DNA of 64,000 bases from Burkholderiales bacterium 8X (GCA_902506565.1 LR732703.1:994030-1058029), one strand, 5' to 3'. Shown: positions 8,862 to 17,583, numbered from the stretch's first letter. Program-made: numbers and translations. Notes: generated from the letters alone by a model not told the origin.

Positions 8862-10337
8862 CTAGGCTCCCGGCGAAGCGAGTGGACGCGGGTGGCCGGT
8901 CAGCAACGCATCCATGTTGACGATCCGCGGCCCGATGACCAAGCCGTCCTCCGTGATCTCGTAGGGCCGCAGGTCGTGGCTGTGCGCGCTGTTGCGAAGC
9001 TTGACCACGCCCATGACCCGCTTGATCTGCCCGCCCATCTCGACATAGCGCTGCACCACGATCGCGTCGGTGAGGAACGCGGCGCCGTAGGGACTGAAGC
9101 GCAGCTCGCCATATCGGTCCTCCAGCTCCGAAACCAGCAGCACGGTCGTTCCCATGCCGGTCAGGACCGAGACCATGCGATGAAGCGCCTCCCGAAAGTC
9201 CTCGCGAAAGCTCGGCGCCAGCGACAGCTCGAGGCCCGAGAGCGAGTCGATGACCACCCGGCTCGCGCCGTTGCGCTCGATCTGCTCGGTGAGCGCGAAC
9301 AGCGTCTCGTCCACCGACATGTCCAGCCCCTGCGTGTCGACCACCGCGACCTGTCCGCTGGCGATCAGCTCGTCGAGCCGGGTCTTGCGCGCGCGCGCGG
9401 GGCTCCGTTCGAAGGCGGCGATCACGCCCTTTTCGCCCCTGCGGGCGCCTTCGGCGAGGAAGGCGGCCGCCAGCTGCGACTTGCCCGCACCCGATGGCCC
9501 GGAGAGAAGCAGCGAGTACCCGGCCGGCAGCCCGCCGCCCATCAGCTCGTCGAGGCCGGCGATACCCATCGAGAGCCGTGCGGGTGTCACGTCCCGGTCA
9601 GCTGCCGCACGGCTCGGCAGTTCGGGCAGCCTCGGCACCGTGCGCGGAAAGATCCGCACGCCGTCGTCGCCGATCCGGAAGGTGTGCAGGCCCGGAATGG
9701 TGGCATGGCCGCGCATCTTCATCACCTGGATCTTGCGCACGGTCGAGTTGCGCTCGACCTCCTGGCTCATCCACAGGATGCCGTCGGCCACGGTGAAGAG
9801 CGGATTGGCCTCGGCCTCCATCTCGACGTATTCGCCGATCAGGAAAGTGGTCGCCTGCCAGGCGGTGAGCACCATGCCCAGCCGCTGCACGAAATGCTGC
9901 AGGTCGAGCTCGTCCTTGCCGACGGTGGGCGCCGCGCCGACCACCGAGCGGAATGAATCCACCACCACCAGCGCCGGCTGGAAGCGCTCGATTTCCTCGA
10001 CGATGCGCGCCAGCACCTGCGCGTAGTTGCCGGCCGCCAGGTCGTCCGCCAGGTTGATGAAGCGGATCGACTCGTTGACCTTGCTCGTGTCGAAGAAGCT
10101 GAATTGCTGCTGGTAGCGCAGCATCTTGAGCGGCGGCTCGCCCAGCACCGTGAAGAAGAGCGCCTTGCGCGCCGGCGAGGCCAGCGAGAACATGATCTGG
10201 TGCGCCAGCGTCGTCTTGCCGGAGCCGGGGGCGCCGGCGATCAGGTTGAACGAATACTCGGCCAATCCACCAGTCAGCAGGGCGTCGAGCCCGGGCACGC
10301 CGGTGGGCAAGCGTTGAATAACCACCTTCTCGGTCAT
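8862..10337 (-). CDS. KaiC-like double RecA-domain ATPase
   Basis: 491-residue protein made of two KaiC-type RecA domains. Walker A is GAPGSGKT (35-42) in domain 1 and GPSGAGKS (280-287) in domain 2; Walker B-like strands are ALVVVDS and RVVIDSL. Start ATG 10337 is chosen because GGAG precedes it and the 5' neighbour ends at 10334 (4-base overlap). Compared with cyanobacterial KaiC, the catalytic Glu-Glu pair is GE (66-67) in domain 1 and ER (310-311) in domain 2. The Ser/Thr autophosphorylation pair is replaced by Ala420-Phe421, judged by aligning TDAIVVQRYVE with the KaiC segment. It is probably a signalling ATPase, not a clock; kaiA and kaiB are absent. Confidence 0.85.
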   Translation of the reverse strand: MTEKVVIQRLPTGVPGLDALLTGGLAEYSFNLIAGAPGSGKTTLAHQIMFSLASPARKALFFTVLGEPPLKMLRYQQQFSFFDTSKVNESIRFINLADDLAAGNYAQVLARIVEEIERFQPALVVVDSFRSVVGAAPTVGKDELDLQHFVQRLGMVLTAWQATTFLIGEYVEMEAEANPLFTVADGILWMSQEVERNSTVRKIQVMKMRGHATIPGLHTFRIGDDGVRIFPRTVPRLPELPSRAAADRDVTPARLSMGIAGLDELMGGGLPAGYSLLLSGPSGAGKSQLAAAFLAEGARRGEKGVIAAFERSPARARKTRLDELIASGQVAVVDTQGLDMSVDETLFALTEQIERNGASRVVIDSLSGLELSLAPSFREDFREALHRMVSVLTGMGTTVLLVSELEDRYGELRFSPYGAAFLTDAIVVQRYVEMGGQIKRVMGVVKLRNSAHSHDLRPYEITEDGLVIGPRIVNMDALLTGHPRPLASPGA

Positions 10338-10750
10338 TGGAGGCTCTCCTCTGAGCTGTAGTCTGCGTCCGGGGCGCTCCATGCCGAATGCAGCAAGCGA
10401 CGGGTCAAGGGCTGGCCGATCAGGGAGACGAGATGATCGACCAGGGTGGAAAGCAGGAACTCACCCGCGGACAGGCCATCGGTCAACGTTCGGTTGGCCA
10501 GATCGTCGCGTAAAGCGTCGAACATCGTGTCGGCCATGACCTCGGCCGTCGGCACGGTCCATCCGACGGCGGCCCGGGTGCGGTGTACCGCATGAGCAAA
10601 CAGCGCCGATGCGGCCTGCGCGCCAACCACTAGTGTCAGCTCGGCATGGAGCGGACGAAGCGCGCCGATGACCGCCTCGGCCAGATCGCCCGGCTCTGCG
10701 CCGCGACGGGCGCAGTGAAAGATCGCTCGCTTGACTAATTCGCTCGGCAT
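10334..10750 (-). CDS. Unknown protein heading the KaiC-like operon
   Basis: 138-residue predicted soluble helical protein that I cannot assign. ATG 10750 (MPSELVKRAIFHCARRG) is preferred because AGGG lies a few bases before it; an earlier in-frame ATG at 10807 lacks a ribosome site. It overlaps the KaiC-like start by four bases, so it is translationally coupled with the ATPase and kinase. The composition suggests an all-alpha fold with hydrophobic segments (LTLVVGAQAASALFAHAVH) but no clear transmembrane helix. Its conserved-looking position suggests a partner or regulator of the KaiC-like ATPase; this is inference from context only. Confidence 0.65.
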   Translation of the reverse strand: MPSELVKRAIFHCARRGAEPGDLAEAVIGALRPLHAELTLVVGAQAASALFAHAVHRTRAAVGWTVPTAEVMADTMFDALRDDLANRTLTDGLSAGEFLLSTLVDHLVSLIGQPLTRRLLHSAWSAPDADYSSEESLQ

Positions 10751-10911
10751 GACCCTGCGTTTGCTATGAAGTGCCTCGAATGTGCGCAACAGGGTGGCGC
10801 AACTCATCCATGGAAAGGTTCAGGTGAACCTTCCGGGGTGGAGCTTACAAGGAGTCGGGAGCGGAGGTGGCCGCTGGCTCGCAGCCGCCGGTATGCCGCA
10901 GAGGCTTCAAC

Positions 10912-12504
10912 TCAGGCCAGCGCCCTTCGAGCTGCATTCGCAATGCTCGCCGCATCCACACCGAAGAACCGGCGCAATGCCGCACGCGTGTCGCTGCGAC
11001 CGAAACCGTCGGTGCCCAGGGTGACATAGCGGCGGCCCTCGGGAAGGTATGCGCGAATGCTCTCCGGCACGGCGCGCACGTAGTCGGTGGCCGCGACGAT
11101 GGGCCCGACACCGGAAGCGAACTGGCGGGTGATGAACGGCGCTTCTTGCGGTACGGCGTGCACGGACGCAGACGCAAGCGCCGCGCGCGCCGAGGCCGCG
11201 CCGTCGCGGGCCAACTCGCTCCAGCTGGTCACGCTGAACACGTCGACCGCGATGCCATCTGCCGCGAGCTGCCGAGCCGCCTTGATGGCTTCGGTCAGGA
11301 TCGCGCCCGAACCGAGCAGCGTGACGGCGGCGTCTCCCTGGGGCTCGCCATAGCGCCCGAACCGATAGCAACCGCGAAGCACGTCGGCATGAAGCTCGGG
11401 AGGCAAGCTCGGCTGCGCGTAGTTCTCGTTCATCAACGTGATGTAGTAGAAAACATCCTGTTGCTCGACCAGCATCTCGCGCATGCCCTGGTCGACGATC
11501 ACCGCCATCTCCCCGGCGAATGCCGGGTCCCAAGCCCTGCAGTTCGGAATGGTTGCGGCGACCAGGTGGCTGGTGCCGTCCTGGTGCTGCAGGCCCTCGC
11601 CGCCGAGCGTGGTGCGGCCCGAGGTCGCACCGAGCAGGAAGCCCCGCGCGCGCTGGTCCGCCGCGGCCCAGATCTGGTCGCCCACGCGCTGAAAGCCGAA
11701 CATCGAGTAGTAGATGTAGAAGGGCAGCATGGCCAGGCCATGCACGCTGTAGCTGGTGGCAGCGGCTGTCCAGCTCGCGATGGCACCTGCTTCGCTGATG
11801 CCTTCTTCCAGGATCTGTCCGTCGATCGCCTCGCGGTAGCTGAGGATGGTGTCGATGTCTTCGGGCGCATAGCGCTGCCCCACGCTCGAATAGATGCCGA
11901 CCTGCTTGAACAGATTGGCCATGCCGAAGGTGCGCGCCTCGTCGGCCACGATCGGCACCACGCGCGGACCGAGCGTCTTGTCCTTCAGAAGCGCGCCCAG
12001 CATGCGCACGAAGGCCATGGTGGTGCTCATGTCCTTGCCTTCGGCGGCGAGCGCGAACTGCGCCCACGCCGCGATCCCGGGCACCGGCACCAGGTCGCAG
12101 GCGGTCTCGCGCCTCGGCATCGATCCGCCCAGCGCGGCGCGGCGGTCCTTCAGGTACTTCATCTCCGCACTGTCGTCGGCTGGCTTGTAGAAAGCGAGCG
12201 ACGTGGCCTCTTCGTCCGTGAGCGGCAGGTTGAAACGGTTCCGAAAGCCGACGAGGTCGGCGCTCTCGAACTTCTTGTGCGAGTGCGTCGTCATCTTTCC
12301 CTGGCCGGCGCCCATGCCGTAGCCCTTCTTGGTGTGCGCGAGGATCACGGTCGGCTGGCCGCGATGGGCCGCTGCCGCCGCATAGGCCGCGTGGATCTTG
12401 ACCAGGTCGTGGCCGCCGCGCTTGAGCCGGTCGATCTGCTCGTCGGTCATGCCCTGCGCGAGCCGCGCCAGCTCCTCGTTCTGGCCGAAGAAGGTGTCGC
12501 GAGT
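10912..12504 (-). pseudogene. aceE: 5'-truncated pyruvate dehydrogenase E1 component (aceE remnant)
   Basis: The reading frame matches the C-terminal about 530 residues of homodimeric pyruvate dehydrogenase E1: FFGQNEELARL, KRGGHD, ATVILAHTKKGYGMG, DEARTFGM, FYIYYSMFGFQR, GGTSGRTTL-like GATSGRTTLGGEGLQHQDG and LGTDGFGRSDTR. Homology begins abruptly near 12504, around E. coli residue 340 of 887. The whole thiamine-diphosphate domain (GDGEMDE motif) is therefore missing, and upstream codons read as junk (PNHRVHKAHRVPRFHQ). No aceF or lpd is adjacent. The preserved frame suggests a recent break, or selection on the remnant. It is almost surely inactive as E1; the frame is formally open back to 12720. 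Confidence 0.85.
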
Positions 12505-12778
12505 GGGGCAGGGGCTTGATGGAATCGGGCGCGGCTGGTGGGTTCGGTGGATTTGGTGGAATCTGGGGACTCTGTGGGCTTTGTGGACTCTGTGGTTTGG
12601 GCTGGAGCGGCTTTCAAGACCTTGGTTTCTCGTTCTTTGTGAAAGTGAATTCTTTCGAATGACTTTGCTTGGCGACATAGCTGAGTAGGGCATTGCGGCG
12701 GGGTTATGTGGACTGCACAATCCGCCCGCTTCTTGCGTACGAGCCTGTCACGGCTCGCGGGGGGTCAAGGGATGAGAA
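12505..12778. other. Breakpoint region between aceE remnant and TpsA-type gene
   Basis: 274 bases without a recognisable gene. The part next to aceE is G/T-rich simple sequence with a repeated ggactctgtgg. The part before 12779 holds a 6-bp hairpin, CGAGCC-tgtcac-GGCTCG, near 12739-12756, and an AAGGG ribosome site ahead of the ATG at 12779. It probably contains the junction that removed the 5' end of aceE. No terminal inverted repeats or att-like duplication were found by eye. Confidence 0.5.
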
Positions 12779-15137
12779 ATGAAGAACGACAAGGAGCGTG
12801 CGGTTTGCGCGCTGGAAGAGGGTTGCTGCGCTTCGCGTGATTGCTTGAGGCGCGTTGTCGGCGGGCTCCTGATGGTCTCGCTGATCGCTGCGCCGGTTCA
12901 TGGGGTGGCGCAGATTGCAGCCTTGCCGTCGGCGGCTGCGATGCATCGGCCGCAGGTGCTGATGACGCCGAATGGCGTGCCGATGGTGAACATCACGGCG
13001 CCATCCGCTGCAGGGGTTTCGCGCAACCTCTATCAGCAGTTCGATGTGGATCGCAAGGGCGCGATCCTGAACAACAGCAGGACCGGGGCGCAGACGAATC
13101 TGGGCGGCGCGGTCGGTGCGAACCCGTGGCTTGCGAATGGTGCGGCTCGGGTCATCTTGAATGAGGTTCGGAGCAACGATCCGTCGTTGCTTCGTGGGCC
13201 GGTCGAAGTCGCCGGCCAGCGGGCCGAGGTTGTGATTGCGAACCCTTCGGGGATTCAGGTGGATGGTGGCGCGTTCATCAACGCGAGCCGGGCGACGCTT
13301 ACCACGGGAACTCCGGAGGTCAATGCGCTGGGAGGCCTGGAGCGCTACGTCGTTCGCGACGGCACGATCACCGTCGATGGCGCAGGGCTCGACCTGAGCC
13401 GCACCGACTACGGCGCGATCCTCGCTCGTGCCATCAAGGTCAACTCCGCGATCTGGGCGAACTACCTGCAAGCCACTGGTGGTGCGAACGAGATCGATGC
13501 GGCGACCGGTGAAGCCAAGCCTGTTGAAGGAAGGGGCGAGCGTCCGCAGTTCCGCCTCGATGTCGCACTCCTGGGCGGCATGTACGCCGGCAAGATCTTC
13601 CTCAATGGCACCGAGCACGGCTTGGGTGTTCGCAACTTCGGCACCTTAAGTTCGACCGGCGACCTGATCCTCACGAGCGACGGCAAGCTGGTGAACAAGG
13701 GAACGATCGAGGCGGCGAGCGTCAAGATCAAGAGCGCGGACGGCATCGACAACCAGGGCGGCACGATCCGGCATCTTCAGCGCCGGCGACCTCTACATCG
13801 GAGGAGCGCTGGATGCGAATCGCTATGCGACTGGCCAGGGCACCTCTTTGGACAACCAGAGCGCCCGCATCGAGGCCCTCGGCAGCATCGAGCTCTCCAT
13901 GGCCCGCACCACCAACAGCGACGCCCACATGGAGCTGGTGCGAGACAAGAGCGAGCCGGTCGAGGTGCGCCGCACCATCACCCCGCAAGGCGGCCTGGAG
14001 CTCCCCTTCGACCAATTCGTCCTCGACCCCAACAGCCGCACCTGGGCCAAGCGAGACGACACGGTGCAGCTCGCCTCGATGGTCGGCGGCCTGGCGGTGG
14101 CCCTGGCTGGAGGCGATGCAACGCAGATCAACTTGGCAAGCCAAGCTGGCAGCAATGCGGTCATCAACAACTACATGGCTCACGCGGACGCATCGCGGAT
14201 GCTCAGCCTGGCCAATCAATGCCGGACCACCTGCACACCCGCCCAGTTGGAAGAACTCGCAGACCTCTTCCTCAAGGACACAACCACCACCAAGGCCCTT
14301 CAAGACTGCACGGGCAGCAGCAGCGCGCTATGCACATCCATCAGAAAAGACTTCAACGCAGTCGCCTCGAGCTTCCTGCCAACCGATGAAGAAATTCGCG
14401 TCTGGTGTAGCAAGCAGTCTCTAGCCTCGAAAGGTAAATACACTGTTGATCAGATCTATGACTCTTACCGCGTAAGTTTCATCTCGGGTGCTGAGCCCGA
14501 CAAGAGCCAAGGCGACTTGACCCAAGTTGCCGACTGGATGCGCGATCGAATTACCGGACTTCGAGGAGACCCTAATAACCCAGGTGAGGAGCCACTGAGC
14601 AAGATCGCTATGGGGTGGGCGGTTGGGAATTCGGCCTCTGCGCAGGCTGCTCTGAACGTGCAGACCATGGCTTTGAGCACGTCGCTCAAAGCGAGCAACA
14701 AGGTCGTCGGAGTTTTTAGCGGTAGAAAACCGCAGAGCACATTGAATGAAAGTTCGCCAAGCAGCGAATCTTCTAGGAATGAAGTACGTTTCGAAGAAGG
14801 TGAGTTTTACCTTGTCGGTGCAAATCGTGCCATCATTGATCCACGCAAACTGACACAATATTCATTGAACGCTGCGCATCCGGTTGGACGTCACAAGGCT
14901 CTGGTTTTTAAAAATGTTCTGGGATTTACAGAGGCAAACGCTGATGACCTTCTCAAGCAACTTCATCACGGGATAATGAACAATCGAGCTTTCGAGGGTA
15001 AGGTAGATCAATATGGCACGCGCTTTACCGTGGACATTGCAGTATCGGGGCCCAATGGAACAGCGGTTGTTCGGACCGGCTGGATCTATAAGCCGGAATC
15101 GACAACACCCGAGCTTACAACTCTTTTTGTAAAATGA
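12779..15137 (+). pseudogene. Short CdiA/FhaB-like two-partner-secretion exoprotein, frameshifted, with C-terminal toxin domain
   Basis: The 5' frame (12779 to about 13769) encodes an N-terminal export region and a haemagglutination/TPS domain (about residues 45-280: LMTPNGVPMVNI, NLYQQFDVDRKGAILNN, VIANPSGIQVDGGAFINASRATLTTG). At about 13769-13770 the frame is lost; reading one base further (+1) continues smoothly as GIFSAGDLYIGGALDANR and on to 15137. This fits a single-base insertion. Joined, it would be about 785 residues, where CdiA/FhaB proteins normally have thousands, so nearly all of the repeat stalk is missing. The tail is a polymorphic toxin module. No TpsB/CdiB transporter gene is in view. 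A TTG at 13848 could start the 3' piece alone. Confidence 0.75.
14781..15137 (+). other. C-terminal toxin domain (DUF6883-like) of the shortened exoprotein
   Basis: About 118 residues after a low-complexity serine linker: IIDPRKLTQYSLNAAHPVGR, KALVFKNVLGFTEANADDL, VDIAVSGPNGTAVVRTGW. This layout (IDPRKL, HPxGxHKAxVF, GFTxxNADxL, VxGPNGxxxxVRTGW) is what I know as DUF6883, which often sits at the end of polymorphic toxins beside a DUF4926 immunity protein, as here. Its activity is not established. The DNA is visibly lower in GC than the TPS domain, as expected for an exchangeable toxin cassette. Confidence 0.7.
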
Positions 15138-15355
15138 GCAAAACTAAGAGCCCTCGTTTATTCGATCTTGTGCAACTGATCGACGAATTGCCCAGCGAGT
15201 TTCTTCAGAAAGGCGCGATTGGAACAGTTGTGGCTGTGTTTGATTGCCCCCGAGAAGCGTATGAGGTCGAATTTATCAGAGCCGATGGGACCACCCTCGT
15301 CCAACTTGCGTTGCGTCCAGAAACCTTTCGCCTGCTGGATGCTGAGCATAGATAA
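15134..15355 (+). CDS. DUF4926 domain protein, probable immunity protein
   Basis: 73-residue protein whose ATG overlaps the toxin stop codon (ATGA), so it is translationally coupled to it. The sequence (LFDLVQLIDELPSEFLQKGA, IGTVVAVFDCPREAYEVEF, then LRPETFRLL) matches the compact SH3-like DUF4926 pattern: ...DxVxLxxDLP, GxxGTVVxVF, YEVEFxxxxG. DUF4926 proteins are commonly the partners of DUF6883 toxins. It should bind and neutralise the toxin in the cytosol of the producing cell. Unlike the upstream exoprotein it is intact, which fits selection to stay immune to siblings or neighbours. Confidence 0.75.
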   Translation: MSKTKSPRLFDLVQLIDELPSEFLQKGAIGTVVAVFDCPREAYEVEFIRADGTTLVQLALRPETFRLLDAEHR

Positions 15356-15524
15356 ACGACGCGTTACCCACGGCCGGGTCGTCACTGGCATCAAGGCAAG
15401 ATCTCGCTCAGATCACGCCTTGCGTCAGGAGATCACGTGCAGTTCAGGCTTTCCCGGAATGAAGCTGTGCCTTCTTTATGCACAAAACGCGCAACCAGCG
15501 TCTGCGCAGTAAGGTAAGTTCGGA

Positions 15525-15924
15525 ATGAGCTGTCGATCGGGATTTTTCGAGGTTGATGTGCCCCAAGCAGATCAGATCACGTCTTCCTGCCGTCAGGCTG
15601 CCTGGCGCGTTTTCCTGCTCGCCGACGATAGCGGGACTAAAAAAAGGGTTCTTCGCCAGCATCAAGCACTCCCTGCCGTTGGATCCGCCGCTGCAGAACG
15701 ACCATAGTTGGGATGCCCTAGCCGACTCGCTTTGGGAAGGTCTGTACCGGCTTCCGGAAGAAAAGATCTTGGTCCTGTGGCCGGGCGCATCTCGACTTGC
15801 AGCAATGGCGCCCACCCAGTACGCCATGGCGATCGATGTTCTCGCAGAGCTGGCCACTTCTCGCGCCGATGTGAGCGCAACGCAGGGACTGCCAATACAG
15901 CTGGTCGTGCTTGGCGTTGCGTAA
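15525..15924 (+). pseudogene. Barstar-like immunity protein gene with a frameshift at an A7 run
   Basis: Two adjacent frames join to one barstar-like protein of about 132 residues. Frame 1 from ATG 15525 gives GFFEVDVPQADQ and AAWRVFLLADDSGTKK; then the A7 run at 15639-15645 shifts the frame; the next frame gives GFFASIKHSLPLDPPL, HSWDALADSLWEGL, KILVLWPGASRLA and AIDVLAELA, ending at 15924. The NxWDALxDxL core with a following ILxW strand is the barstar signature. Removing one A restores the frame, so it is a one-base insertion, a sequencing error, or less likely slippage. Barstars inhibit barnase-type RNases; no barnase domain is seen here, so it would be an orphan immunity gene. Confidence 0.65.
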
Positions 15925-16059
15925 CGATCGGCTAGGTGCCCAAAGCGACCGCACGTCGTTGCGAAGATCGATGAGCTCATCGCATTGCTCTTGAACGAAA
16001 ACCAGATAGTCAACTATTCAGGAGGACTCGAATTTAAGTGGCCTGTCTGCCCCGCGACC
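15925..16059 (+). other. Short coding-like remnant without assignment
   Basis: After the barstar-like stop the same frame reads VVAKIDELIALLLNENQ and IVNYSGGLEFKW before becoming proline/arginine-rich noise over the tail of the regulator gene. It has no start or ribosome site of its own and might be the 3' scrap of another immunity or toxin gene. The evidence is composition only. Confidence 0.25.
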
Positions 16060-16635
16060 TCACCCCGCAGACAACACCAACAACGCCCGCGCCTTCCCCC
16101 GACCAACCCGCCTGATTCGATGCGACAGGTATCCGGGAAAGTGAATGCAATCCCCCGCCTCCAGCCGCTCGACGTGATCCGCGAAGATCACTTCGACCGC
16201 GCCGCCCAGCACGTAGATCATTTCCTGCCCGTCGTGATGCGCGTCGACTGCGCCTCCGGCGCTGCTCGGGTACAGCATGAAGGCTTCGAAGTCGCGCGCG
16301 GATTGCCCGTGCAGCAGCGGGATGAAGCCATGCCGCGCGGGCTCTTCTGCTTCGAGCGGCGCGCCCAACTCGCTGCCCCGGATGACCTTGATGTCGCCCT
16401 TGTCCAGCGTCTCGCCCACCAAGTGCCCGATGGTGACGCCCAACACCTTGGCCATGCGCGCAATGGCACCGATCGACGGCGTCTTCAACCCCCGCTCGAT
16501 CCGCGAGACATGCGCCTTGTTCACGTCCACGGCCAACGCAAATTCCTCCACCGTCATCTCCCTTGCACGCCGAAGCGATCGAAGCCGCGGGCCGATGTTG
16601 AGCGCCGGAGTGGGTAGCGGGGCAGGGGTTTTCAT
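16060..16635 (-). CDS. XRE family regulator with cupin domain
   Basis: 191-residue DNA-binding protein. The N-terminal Xre helix-turn-helix spans about 15-70 (RLRSLRRAREMTVEEFA, VNKAHVSRIERGLKTPSI). A C-terminal cupin_2 barrel spans about 105-190 (HHDGQEMIYVLGGAVEVIF and RLEAGDCIHFPGYLSHRI, with the His/Glu metal-ligand pattern). Such proteins usually sense a small carbon or nitrogen metabolite through the cupin. ATG 16635 is chosen; an ATG at 16686 is in frame but lies inside the palindromic operator. It is transcribed divergently from the aldolase and TRAP genes, the likely targets, from the shared operator at 16676-16695. Confidence 0.85.
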   Translation of the reverse strand: MKTPAPLPTPALNIGPRLRSLRRAREMTVEEFALAVDVNKAHVSRIERGLKTPSIGAIARMAKVLGVTIGHLVGETLDKGDIKVIRGSELGAPLEAEEPARHGFIPLLHGQSARDFEAFMLYPSSAGGAVDAHHDGQEMIYVLGGAVEVIFADHVERLEAGDCIHFPGYLSHRIRRVGRGKARALLVLSAG

Positions 16636-16675
16636 GGACGGCCAGATGTTGACATAGGTGGCGTCGCCTCCTACA

Positions 16676-16695
16676 TTGGTCAACATGTTGACCAA
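16676..16695. promoter_or_regulatory. Perfect 20-bp palindrome, probable operator of the XRE-cupin regulator
   Basis: TTGGTCAACATGTTGACCAA is its own exact reverse complement. It lies 41 bases before the regulator start and 88 bases before the aldolase start. A further half-site-like TGTTGACATA occurs at about 16645-16654. Perfect symmetry of this length in GC-rich DNA is unlikely by chance and suits a dimeric helix-turn-helix protein. Assignment to the adjacent regulator is inferred from position. Confidence 0.65.
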
Positions 16696-16782
16696 CTCCT
16701 TCGCGTGCTTGCCCTGCTGCGCGCTTCGTCCGAAGTTGCTGCTGGCGGTTCGCGAAGGCCTCCTCCCCGAAGGTTCGCCGTC

Positions 16783-17583
16783 ATGACCCCCACCGCCCTC
16801 AGAGAAAACGTCGATCGCGAGATGCGCGAGAAGCTCCAGCCGATGCGCTATTCGAAAAAGGAGCAGCTGGCGCTGGCCTGCCGGATGCTCGCCGCCGAAG
16901 GCCACTGGGCCAATGGCCTGGCCGGGCAGATCACGGCTCGCGGCGATGAACCCGATACGTACCTGACGCTGCGCTTCGGCCTCGGCGCCGACGAGGCCAC
17001 GCCCGAGAGTTTCATCGTGACCGATGGCGAGCTGCGCGCGCTCGACGGCGTGTCGATGCCGAATCCGGCGACCCGCTTCCACCTCTGGGTCTACAAGCAC
17101 CATCCGAAGGTGGAGTCGATCGTCCACACTCATCCCGAGGGCGTGTCGGCGCTGTCGATGATCGGCCGCACGATCGAGATCTCGCACATGGATGCGACCC
17201 CCTTCTTCGAGAACTGCGCCCACCTGCCCGAGTGGCCCGGGCTGCCGATCACGGACGACGAAGGTCGGATCATTTCGCAGGCACTCGGCGACAAGCGGGC
17301 ACTGCTGCTCGCGCACCACGGTTTGCTGACCGCCGGCCACACGATCGCCGAATCGGCGGTGCTGGCGCTCTGGATGGAACAGGCGGCGCAGGTGCAGCTG
17401 AAGGCTGCCGCGGTTGGCACCATCCGACCGGTGCCGCCCGAACTTGCACGCGAGTCGCGCGATTTCCTGCTCAAGCCATCGATCACCGACCTGACCTTCC
17501 AGTATTTCGCGAGGCGCGTGCTGCGAGCCGATCCCACCTGCCTCCAGGCCAGCCCATCCCATCCCACGGAGAACTCTCGATGA
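16783..17583 (+). CDS. Class II aldolase/adducin family protein
   Basis: 266-residue cytosolic enzyme of the zinc-dependent class II aldolase fold (fuculose-1-phosphate aldolase type). The metal ligands are seen in VHTHPEG (about residues 110-116) and LAHHGLL (about 181-187); SGNISxR at the N-terminus is replaced by NGLAGQITARG. ATG 16783 (MTPTALREN) is chosen over upstream in-frame codons that run into the operator. Its stop overlaps the start of the TRAP binding protein, so the transported compound is probably its substrate or a precursor. The reaction could be aldol cleavage or decarboxylation of a sugar acid; it cannot be fixed from sequence. Confidence 0.85.
   Translation: MTPTALRENVDREMREKLQPMRYSKKEQLALACRMLAAEGHWANGLAGQITARGDEPDTYLTLRFGLGADEATPESFIVTDGELRALDGVSMPNPATRFHLWVYKHHPKVESIVHTHPEGVSALSMIGRTIEISHMDATPFFENCAHLPEWPGLPITDDEGRIISQALGDKRALLLAHHGLLTAGHTIAESAVLALWMEQAAQVQLKAAAVGTIRPVPPELARESRDFLLKPSITDLTFQYFARRVLRADPTCLQASPSHPTENSR

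Noticed and set aside
8862..10337. A circadian clock locus
   Set aside because: Only a KaiC-like protein is present, with altered phosphosites; no kaiA or kaiB is encoded.
12540..12600. G-rich ggactctgtgg repeats as a small CRISPR or regulatory array
   Set aside because: Only two irregular copies exist in simple G/T-rich sequence at a gene breakpoint.
13755..13785. Programmed frameshifting in the exoprotein gene
   Set aside because: No slippery heptamer or strong downstream structure was seen; a simple one-base insertion explains it.
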